This document shows positions 26,944 through 33,708 of a stretch of DNA of 34,307 bases, piece after piece; within the stretch, counting starts at the first letter, position 1; the number at the start of each line of letters is the position of its first letter. Source of the stretch: an uncultured Chromatiaceae bacterium. Its GTDB lineage: Bacteria; Pseudomonadota; Gammaproteobacteria; JAADHS01. Made by a program: the position numbers and the translations under genes. The notes beneath the pieces were generated by a model. It searched no databases. It was given only the letters and a program-made list of their open reading frames with translations, and had not been told where the DNA came from. Where the stretch lies: positions 1-34,307 of the forward strand of contig CALZJI010000180.1 of NCBI GenBank assembly GCA_945787615.1. The letters run 5' to 3'.

Positions 26944-27130
26944 CACAACTGCCTGACCGACGCACAGGGACGTGCGAGTGTCACGAGAGGGCGGGAGCCC
27001 AAAGTGATCGTAGCAGATACGATCCCAGGGATGGAGGAGTTAGAATCGGGCCGGGAGCAAGTGATCGAGAGCAATGCAGAAGCAATTGCCGAGGTTGGGT
27101 GTGAGAAATTAGGGCTAGCCATCCCCACGG
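26944..27130 (+). repeat. Degenerate relative of the MITE-like element interior
   Basis: Two blocks match the minus strand of the 19093-19412 element: 26958-27000 against 19267-19309 (about 35 of 43 bases) and 27067-27094 against 19223-19250 (most positions). The order is kept, but about 30 extra bases lie between the blocks. No terminal inverted repeats are recognisable, so this is a decayed copy. It lies in the 420-base gap between tRNA-Leu and oxyR, and a chance 86-codon frame crosses it. Confidence 0.6.
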
Positions 27131-27138
27131 TCGGCAGG

Positions 27139-28068
27139 CTACGTCAACAAGGTATCGGTCTCTAGCATCCGCACACAGTTCAAGGGCGACGCAAGGACGA
27201 CCCGGCGAATGAGATCGATCGCTTCAGAGCGGGCAAAACTTCTCCGCCACGCCAATCCTACGCGACGCGTTGGTTCCGTGCCCACGAAACGTCGAATCGT
27301 TAAGAATTGTTCGGAGTAGCGATCGACAGCCGCTGCCGTGCAGGGTAGTACCGTTATTCCCAACCCCGATGCCACCATGTATCGAATGGTTTCCAATGAC
27401 CCCGCTTCCGTGAGGCTTTTATTGCTTGGATAGCCACAATCGGGGCACAGCTTTAGCACTTGATCGCGAAAACAATGCCCCTCACCCAACATCAAAAGAT
27501 CTTCTCGCGCGAGGTCTTGTACCTCGATTGCTGCTTTTTCTGCCCACGGATGGGGCACGGGTAGCACTACTACAAACGGCTCGTCGTAAAGGGCCAAACT
27601 TTTTATACCTGATTGACCAAACGGTAATGATACCACTACAACATCTACCTCTCCGCGCTTCAAACGTTCCACTAGGTTAGCGGTAGAATCCTCCACGAGA
27701 ATGAGCGGCATCTGCGGTGCCATCTCGTGCAAGAGTGGCACTACGTGGGGTAACAAATACGGACCGATGGTGTGAATTAATCCCAACCGCAGTGGACCGA
27801 CCAATTGGTCTTGCCCTTGATGGGCGATCTGCTTAAGCGTCTCGACTTCCTCCAGAACCCGCTGCGCTTGTTCGACGACCCTTGCCCCTGCGGGTGTTAC
27901 TGTTACTTCGTTTGTCGCACGCTCGAATAACGTTACGCCAAGTTCATATTCTAATTTTCGCACCGCTACACTGAGCGTTGGCTGACTAACGAGGCATGAT
28001 TCCGCCGCCCGCCCAAAATGGCGCTCCCTCGCCACCGCCAGAATGTAACGCAATTCCGTTAACGTCAC
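27139..28068 (-). CDS. oxyR: Hydrogen peroxide-sensing LysR-type regulator OxyR
   Basis: OxyR is a tetrameric DNA-binding regulator that forms an intramolecular disulfide under peroxide stress and then activates antioxidant genes. It has the N-terminal LysR helix-turn-helix (FGRAAESCLVSQPTLSVAVRKLE at about 18-40) and a C-terminal substrate-type domain. The decisive feature is the peroxide motif GHCFRDQVLKLC, in which the two redox cysteines fall at residues 199 and 208, exactly as in E. coli OxyR. A further cysteine (C211) follows closely. Length 309 is normal. The last codons come within ~10 bases of a degenerate repeat copy, so the extreme C-terminus may have been altered. No catalase or peroxidase gene is adjacent in the window. 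Confidence 0.92.
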   Translation of the reverse strand: MTLTELRYILAVARERHFGRAAESCLVSQPTLSVAVRKLEYELGVTLFERATNEVTVTPAGARVVEQAQRVLEEVETLKQIAHQGQDQLVGPLRLGLIHTIGPYLLPHVVPLLHEMAPQMPLILVEDSTANLVERLKRGEVDVVVVSLPFGQSGIKSLALYDEPFVVVLPVPHPWAEKAAIEVQDLAREDLLMLGEGHCFRDQVLKLCPDCGYPSNKSLTEAGSLETIRYMVASGLGITVLPCTAAAVDRYSEQFLTIRRFVGTEPTRRVGLAWRRSFARSEAIDLIRRVVLASPLNCVRMLETDTLLT

Positions 28069-29319
28069 GCCACCTTACTCCGTTCACCGTGTTGAAAGGC
28101 TGGTAATTCCACTGTCAAACTTCAATTAAAACTAAAGGCAAATTTCCATTGTTCGAGCAGTCACCATTGAGATATCTAGCGACACCCTTCTTGAAATCAA
28201 CGTTTTCCACGCCTTCGTCTGTCGCCAAAACGCGCGTGGGTTCGCCCAAGGCGAGGTACCGCAAGATTCGTCGGCATGCCATTTCAGCTCATTTTGCATT
28301 AAACCGGACCCGATAAGGGACTACTCGGGCGAGATATTGCGTAAATTGAGAATGTAGACGCCATTAACGGCACGCGAAGGTCCCGGCCACATGAGGAGCG
28401 GCCGGAGCGACTCGTTGGAGAATAGGATAACGATGTTGGGTATTGTTGACTTGATTCGCCCGGCTCCAAGTTTGCGCTCGCTAACCGAATCGTTGCTCGG
28501 TCGTTTCGGTTATTCAAATCATATGGGGTACCGAGGAAGACCGTCTGACATGCGCCCCCGTTTCTCCCCTGCAAGGTAAGATAACAGGAAGATGTAACAC
28601 CTATGTCAAGATCACCATGATCGCCAGTTACCGAGGCGACGTCCATCTGTGGTAATGCCAACAACCGCACGCCTAACGATACGGCGCCCGGTTTGACAAT
28701 GCGCACAATTGGCACATTCGCTTCAAGGAATATAGCAGCGACCGCGTTCACATCGGGGCTCGTATTACGTGTCTCTTCGTCCTTGTGTTCACCTTTCCCT
28801 CCAAAGGCCGAGACCGTTAACGACACATCCCGCGCCATCGGACAACGTTCCTTACCGCAAAACCACGCGAAGGAAGCTGGTGCGCCACGTCGAATGGAGA
28901 TCCCTTTCCATATGGTCCACATTCGGATACCGCTGTCGATAGGGACAAATACTGAGTAACCACCTAACGGCGATCAGCCAAGCCGGCATCAAAGCCCTAC
29001 TTCACGTTTTTCGCGGGGCCATGCGCCTATCTATCGATAGGTTAGGTAAGGTCTTCCCGCAACAAGAACGGGCCTCTACTCTCGGCAACATCATGACTTG
29101 CACACGGCCCCAAAACAATTCAATATTTTCATTATGGAAGAGCCGAAGATGCCGACATAGACAGGTGGGTCGGCATTTCGTCTGAATGGTTAGTAGTTTG
29201 GGAGAGCGGAGGCCTTTACGCCATTTTGCAGACGACGAGAGGAGCTTGTGTTTATGACACGCTAAGTTACTAAGTCATACAAGCATAACTAATGTCTAAA
29301 CAAAGTAGCGAGGCACAAT
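28069..29319. other. Gene-poor stretch between oxyR and the acyltransferase-hydrolase gene
   Basis: These 1251 bases contain only one sizeable open frame (28299-28838, minus, listed separately). The rest (28069-28298 and 28923-29319) shows no recognisable gene. A hairpin with 8-bp arms ATGCCGAC (29149-29156) and GTCGGCAT (29169-29176) around a 12-base loop lies about 150 bases before the next gene. Its role is unclear. The region should hold promoters for oxyR (leftward) and for the fusion gene (rightward), but none is clear. Confidence 0.45.
28299..28838 (-). CDS. Uncertain hypothetical protein, possible relic
   Basis: This frame of 179 codons reads from an ATG at 28836-28838 that has AAGGA ten bases upstream. 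The frame is open a further 28 codons without a ribosome site. It has no signal peptide, membrane segment or motif I recognise. The central part (AIFLEANVPIVRIVKPGAVSLGVRLLAL) looks protein-like. The last third is rich in Ser, Arg and Pro and looks like a read through the wrong frame, which suggests a frameshifted or decayed gene. By simple chance a frame this long would be uncommon in a region this short, so I list it with low confidence. Confidence 0.28.
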   Translation of the reverse strand: MARDVSLTVSAFGGKGEHKDEETRNTSPDVNAVAAIFLEANVPIVRIVKPGAVSLGVRLLALPQMDVASVTGDHGDLDIGVTSSCYLTLQGRNGGACQTVFLGTPYDLNNRNDRATIRLASANLEPGESSQQYPTSLSYSPTSRSGRSSCGRDLRVPLMASTFSIYAISRPSSPLSGPV

Positions 29320-31602
29320 TTGACAACAAAGTACGACGAGCAAGACTTCCAACTTAACCGAGCCACATATGAGTGGTCAGTGCGCGTTTTCGCGACCTTC
29401 GAAAAAGTACTGAGCGCCAACATAAAAATGCATCATAGCGAAGAGCAGCTCGCTCAAGGCAGTATCTTCCTCTTCAACCACTTCGCTCGATTCGAGACAT
29501 TTATTCCGCAATATTTAATCCATAAAAAAACGGGCGCATTATGCCGTTCTGTGGCCGCTGCGGATTTTTTCGTTGAAGATGCGACGCTTTCGGAATACTT
29601 ACGTAGCGTTGGCGCTGTACCAAACGATTACCCGAAACTCTTACCGTTTCTTGCTGCCGAGATTTTGCGGGGAAGAAAGGTTATTGTTTTTCCCGAAGGC
29701 GGCATGATCAAAGACCGCCGCGTTCTGGATCACCGTGGTCATTACAGTATTTTTTCGCCAACCGCTGGCGAGCGGCGCAAACATCATACAGGCGCCGCGG
29801 TCCTGGCGCTTATGGTTGAAGCGTTTAAGACCGGAATCTTGGCTGCCGAAAAACGAGACGATACACAGCTCATCGAATCATGGGCCAAGCGCCTAAAGTT
29901 GGAGAGCGAAGGGCATTTGTTAGCGGCTGCTCGAGAGCCAACGCTCATCATTCCAGCGAACATAACGTTTTTCCCCATTCGCGTCAGCGATAACTTACTT
30001 CGTAAAGGCGTAGAGCTTTTCAACCGTCGATTAAGCAGACACCATAGTGAAGAATTGTTGATCGAAGGAAATATCTTACTCAAAAATACGGACATGGACA
30101 TCCGTTTGGAAGACCCGGTCCTTCCCTCGGAACATTGGCACTGGTGGGAAAAGAAGTTAGCGGGAATTCTCGTAAAACGCGCCGAATCAATGGATACCTT
30201 TTTCGGTCTAGGATCGCGTCAGGGCCATTGGACCGAGCTCTTAATGCGCCGCTCCTTACGTAAGAAGTCACTAGACGTACGCAACCAGTATATGTATAGG
30301 GTGTACGCTGGAGCCACGATCAATTTGAGCCACCTGGCGTCACGGCTCATATTCTTATTACTCGATGCCAAACAGAGCGAGATAACACATCGTGATTTCC
30401 ACGTTACACTTTACTTGGTGGTCAAAAACGCGCATAGATCGCCAAAACTGCATCTTCATCGCAGCCTACTCAATCCCAATGCCTATGAAGGCTTACTTGA
30501 CCTCAACTGCCCTAGTCTCAACAAATTCCTAGAGACGGCTAAGACTATGGGGCTCATTGAGCACCAACAAGACGTTTACCGTTTTTTGCCAAAACTCCGG
30601 GAGCAGTACGAATTTCACGAAATACGAGTGGAAAACTTGGTCGCTGTTTATGCCAATGAGGCGCTCCCTATCACTGAGGTCACTACACTACTTCAACACG
30701 CGTTGAAGCAAGCCAAGAAAGCAGATTCTCAATCGTTAGCTAAACACCGCTTTGATGATGAACTCATCGCGTTTCAGTGGGACAAGGCGCATTATAACAA
30801 AGCCCATCACCTCTCAATAAATAAACACGAAACCGCCACCCAACCTCCTGAGCCCTATTTACTGTTACCTAAGAAGGCAAGATCATTGGGCATCCTTCTT
30901 GTTCACGGTTTTCTCGCTACACCTTCCGAGTTGAAAAACGTCGCTGATACGTTACATGCCGCCGGTTATGCATCTTTGGGGGTACGCCTCAAAGGACACG
31001 GGACCTCGCCATGGGACTTGCGCGACAGGAAATGGACAGATTGGTTTGATTCGGTGCGCCGCGGTTATTCGATCTTATCCGCTTTTGTTGATAAAATTTG
31101 TATTGTGGGCTTCTCATGCGGTGGAGCGTTATCATTGAAACTCGCCTCTGAACGGCCCGACGGTCTTGCGGGTGTGGCCGCCGTTTCGCCTCCTCTAAAG
31201 TTCACAAACAAGAATTTTGTGTTCGTTCCCTTGGTACACGGCGCGAACCAACTCACCCGATGGATCCCGGCCTTCGAAGGTATTATGCCTTTCCGCCGTA
31301 ATGAATCCGAACACCCCGACATCAATTACCAGAACATTCCGTTGCACGGGCTTTACCAGTTACGCCTATTCTTAGACGATTACGTGAATCACTTGGATAA
31401 GATAACTTGTCCAACACGTATCCTACAAGGTACGGAGGACCCCGTCGTTGACCCCCAAAGCGCCGAACTTATCTTCGAAAAATTAACAGTCGCTGACAAA
31501 TCGATTCATTGGGTGGAGTCTGACCGGCACGGCATCTTAAATGAATCCATTGGTGACACACGGGAAATACTAGATACGTTTATCAGACAATGCGACAACT
31601 AA
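29320..31602 (+). CDS. Fusion of a PlsC-like acyltransferase and an alpha/beta hydrolase
   Basis: This 760-residue two-domain protein has an N-terminal part like glycerolphosphate acyltransferases: an NHFARFE box (H54, with Glu59 in place of the usual Asp of HX4D) and the VFPEGGMIKDRR block at about 123-134. A middle region (about 290-500) has no recognised domain. From about residue 530 an alpha/beta hydrolase of the monoacylglycerol-lipase/carboxylesterase type follows, with oxyanion motif VHGFLATP, nucleophile GFSCGG (Ser599), acid in QGTEDPVVD (Asp707) and His737 (SDRHG). The likely role is acyl transfer and hydrolysis in lipid remodelling; the substrate is unknown. The start is TTG with a weak GAGG site. 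An ATG at 29292 is open in a neighbouring frame and would join this one by removal of one base near 29331. Confidence 0.8.
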   Translation: MTTKYDEQDFQLNRATYEWSVRVFATFEKVLSANIKMHHSEEQLAQGSIFLFNHFARFETFIPQYLIHKKTGALCRSVAAADFFVEDATLSEYLRSVGAVPNDYPKLLPFLAAEILRGRKVIVFPEGGMIKDRRVLDHRGHYSIFSPTAGERRKHHTGAAVLALMVEAFKTGILAAEKRDDTQLIESWAKRLKLESEGHLLAAAREPTLIIPANITFFPIRVSDNLLRKGVELFNRRLSRHHSEELLIEGNILLKNTDMDIRLEDPVLPSEHWHWWEKKLAGILVKRAESMDTFFGLGSRQGHWTELLMRRSLRKKSLDVRNQYMYRVYAGATINLSHLASRLIFLLLDAKQSEITHRDFHVTLYLVVKNAHRSPKLHLHRSLLNPNAYEGLLDLNCPSLNKFLETAKTMGLIEHQQDVYRFLPKLREQYEFHEIRVENLVAVYANEALPITEVTTLLQHALKQAKKADSQSLAKHRFDDELIAFQWDKAHYNKAHHLSINKHETATQPPEPYLLLPKKARSLGILLVHGFLATPSELKNVADTLHAAGYASLGVRLKGHGTSPWDLRDRKWTDWFDSVRRGYSILSAFVDKICIVGFSCGGALSLKLASERPDGLAGVAAVSPPLKFTNKNFVFVPLVHGANQLTRWIPAFEGIMPFRRNESEHPDINYQNIPLHGLYQLRLFLDDYVNHLDKITCPTRILQGTEDPVVDPQSAELIFEKLTVADKSIHWVESDRHGILNESIGDTREILDTFIRQCDN

Positions 31603-31830
31603 CCCGCGTTTCTCACCATCGCTATCTGCACGCGCTTGCGCGACGTTGGCTACCTTTTCGTACCAGTTGAAGAAATACGGATTTGGCGCATTGACGGACT
31701 TTTCGTAAAGAGCATCGCAGGCGGCTTTAAACCGACTCACGCGTTGTTCAATCCATACTTTCGATAAAGCGCTCAGTATATAGTATAATACCAATGTACG
31801 AATACCATTTTTCTTCGCCGAGAAAATCAC
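31570..31830 (-). CDS. Small hypothetical open frame, possibly a relic
   Basis: This 86-codon frame is read from GTG and its end overlaps the end of the acyltransferase-hydrolase gene by 33 bases. The second half (KVWIEQRVSRFKAAC then NPYFFNWYEKVANVAQA) has a protein-like composition with a helical pattern. The first third is hydrophobic and AT-rich, and no ribosome site is seen. It could be the C-terminal remnant of a larger gene. I do not recognise the family. Confidence 0.28.
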   Translation of the reverse strand: MIFSAKKNGIRTLVLYYILSALSKVWIEQRVSRFKAACDALYEKSVNAPNPYFFNWYEKVANVAQARADSDGEKRGLVVALSDKRI

Positions 31831-32096
31831 GACGCGTTAATATCCACAGCGTCTAACAACCTCTGGAATACCATCGAAAACGCACTACAACGCCTACCAT
31901 GCACGCGCTAGGTATCTATACGTATTTACAGTTTGGCTCCACATAAGAAATGATTGAATCAGTAGTAAACGCGGCGCCAACATCCACATACCCTAGCCAC
32001 TACGTAAGCGTTTTATTTTGAGCTTGCGGCTGTCGCAGCGACCAATTTTTCTAACTTCATTGACGAAAGAACAACAACAAGGATAAGGAGAATCTC
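31603..32096. other. Intergenic stretch before the VPIPA-CTERM gene
   Basis: These 494 bases contain the uncertain frame ending at 31570 on the minus strand and the upstream region of the surface protein gene. The AT-rich part near 31775-31800 resembles a promoter for the minus-strand frame. No confident promoter, repeat or RNA gene is seen. Confidence 0.4.
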
Positions 32097-32759
32097 ATGA
32101 GAACAGAACTGCACGAGTTTCGCTCGTTTTGCCATCAACAAGCCTTCCGAATAAAAGCCACTTTCGCCGCAACATTACTCTTCACCGCAGGTGGCGTTCA
32201 GGCCGCGTCGCTTAATCTATCATTGAACGACTTTCCGGATATACTTTCCCAGTTTATTGCTGTTAGCTATACGCAGTCCACAGACCAGCTTTCCGCAATC
32301 GGTTTTGCGCTTGAAATAAATGACGATGGCGTCGGTGACGCCGAAGGCATTACAAACGGGACGTTTTCCCTCACGGCAGCCATTGACAACACCGGCAACT
32401 TAAGCGGCGGAAGCGTAGAAATTGGTGGTACGGTGCCGACTCTGGGATTTAACTCGGGAACGCTTCTTACAGGCACACTCACTGACTTCGGTTTTCCCGA
32501 CGCCGGTGGCGATCCGCTCGAGTTTTTGTTCGACGTCAGCGGTGGAGACGTAGCGCCGTTGTACGGAGGTTTACCGGGAGGGATAATTCTAGCGGCGACC
32601 GGATTTGGCGGCGATTTTAATGTAGACTTTGCGAACGGCACGGGTGTAGCCGACGTAGCACCTGTCCCGATCCCTGCGGCAATTTGGTTGTTCGGCTCGA
32701 GTCTAGTCGGTTTGATGGCGGTTGCGGCTCGTCGTAAGCATATTGTTGGTTCCTCCTAA
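32097..32759 (+). CDS. Secreted protein with VPIPA/PEP-CTERM sorting signal
   Basis: This is a 220-residue exported protein with an AAGGAG ribosome site 7 bases before the ATG. A long signal peptide probably ends near residue 37 (AGGVQA-ASL). The mature region is rich in Gly, Asp, Ser and Thr and strand-like, with no known catalytic motif. The C-terminus has the full sorting signal: the short motif VPIPAAIW, a hydrophobic helix (LFGSSLVGLMAVA) and a basic end (ARRK). Proteins of this type are recognised by an exosortase, cleaved, and placed on or outside the cell, often with exopolysaccharide. No exosortase gene is in the window, so one must be elsewhere. A hairpin follows the stop. Confidence 0.85.
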   Translation: MRTELHEFRSFCHQQAFRIKATFAATLLFTAGGVQAASLNLSLNDFPDILSQFIAVSYTQSTDQLSAIGFALEINDDGVGDAEGITNGTFSLTAAIDNTGNLSGGSVEIGGTVPTLGFNSGTLLTGTLTDFGFPDAGGDPLEFLFDVSGGDVAPLYGGLPGGIILAATGFGGDFNVDFANGTGVADVAPVPIPAAIWLFGSSLVGLMAVAARRKHIVGSS

Positions 32760-32775
32760 ATACTTAATTTCCCGT

Positions 32776-32803
32776 TGCCGGGAACGTAGCGGTGTTCCCG
32801 GCA
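32776..32803 (+). terminator. Hairpin after the VPIPA-CTERM gene
   Basis: A perfect 10-bp stem, TGCCGGGAAC (32776-32785) with GTTCCCGGCA (32794-32803), encloses an 8-base loop and starts 17 bases after the stop. It lacks a T-run, so it may be a weak terminator or a 3' stabilising structure. Confidence 0.5.
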
Positions 32804-33004
32804 TCGCCATGACGTTTAAACCTATAAAAAATCTATACACGTTATTATTTCCCGCATAATCGACAGAACAAGCTGCGCCGCGGTCTTTATCTTGTCGCCA
32901 AAAGCCCATCCTGACACACATAGCCACGTTGGTGTTCGCGATGGAGCTAAATCTCACCGACCTATGACCCGCCTTTTCTCGTTCTAGCCCACGTTCCTCA
33001 CCAA

Positions 33005-33207
33005 CAATCTCGGCAATTGGTCGGTAATCGCTCCTGCATTACCGACATGGACGTAGGTAAGGGGCAAGTGTCGCGTTAATATGGACAACGAAAGCGACTG
33101 TGCGATTGTCGAGAGAGGACAGGAGTCCGAAGCGACCATACGTGTATCAGGCGAAACCTACCACTTCCTGCCCCCATCCCCTACCTGCGTCGGTGTAGGC
33201 AACGCAG
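33005..33207. repeat. Rearranged relative of the MITE-like element, middle part inverted
   Basis: Three blocks match the 19093-19412 element. 33021-33040 resembles 19225-19245 in the same orientation (the TCGGTAATCGCTCC stretch). 33047-33061 is an exact 15-base match to 19333-19347 in reverse orientation. 33180-33207 matches 19333-19360 in the same orientation (22 of 28). The 19333-19347 segment is thus present twice here, head to head. The middle segment 33095-33125 also resembles the minus strand of 19270-19300. No terminal inverted repeats remain. Confidence 0.6.
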
Positions 33208-33263
33208 AGAACCCTATGATTCTGATACCAAAAACTTGGAGATGTAGACGCGGCAGTTATGAC

Positions 33264-33479
33264 CTACAACAGGTTAAGCTCTAAATACACGGATTCCGTA
33301 AGTACGATCGGCAAGCGCTTACCGTTGTCTGCCAACACGCTATACATGCTAGTAACAGAGGCGACGGATTTCATCGCTTCTTGATGTCTAACGACTTGCG
33401 CGCTAAATGCCCGCCGCGGAGACCGATTCAACCCAATCGAATTCCAATACGCCTGTATAGCGCCGAGTGCCAGGAGCAC
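33264..33479 (-). pseudogene. Possible relic of a membrane protein gene
   Basis: This 71-codon frame starts with GTG, but the frame is open upstream to about 33538. The extra codons read as a hydrophobic stretch (GWIIIFFHGPLAGF) continuous with VLLALGAIQAYW. After that come about 50 polar residues ending at the TAG. This looks like a membrane segment with a cytoplasmic tail and no proper start, consistent with the 3' part of a decayed gene. I do not recognise the family, and chance is also possible. Confidence 0.25.
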
Positions 33480-33500
33480 CGGGAACCCGGCTAAAGGGCC

Positions 33501-33611
33501 ATGGAAAAAAATAATTATCCAACCTTGCTTGTCTTTTTACTCAGCTTCTGCGTTACGGCAACTGTTGTATATTTCAATATGCGCCACTTACCGCGCCTTG
33601 AATCTAAGTAA
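33501..33611 (+). CDS. Possible 36-residue single-span membrane peptide
   Basis: This short frame begins ATGGAAAAAAAT and encodes a polar N-terminus (MEKNNYP), one hydrophobic segment (TLLVFLLSFCVTATVVYF) and a basic tail (NMRHLPRLESK). AAAGGG lies immediately upstream, closer than ideal. The layout is typical of small inner-membrane peptides. It overlaps, on the other strand, the upstream open part of the frame at 33264-33479, so at most one is real. Confidence 0.3.
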   Translation: MEKNNYPTLLVFLLSFCVTATVVYFNMRHLPRLESK

Positions 33612-33708
33612 AAAATCCGGCGCAATTTTTGGCTAATAATTATTTTCCGCGGCCCTAACTATATATAGCGTTATGTTTGGACTCACCTTTTGGACGTTGG
33701 CTCCTAAT

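Larger units (their letters stand above)
32760..33708. other. Gene-poor accessory stretch with repeat relic and short frames
   Basis: These 949 bases contain the hairpin at 32776-32803, a rearranged copy of the MITE-like interior at about 33005-33207, a 71-codon minus-strand frame (33264-33479) and a 36-codon plus-strand frame (33501-33611). No full-size gene is present. The last 100 bases are AT-rich and lie downstream of the SD-repeat gene; no terminator stands out there. Confidence 0.5.

Noticed and set aside
26905-27165. 86-codon open frame in the gap between tRNA-Leu and oxyR
   Set aside because: It is explained by the degenerate repeat copy that it crosses; no independent coding signal.
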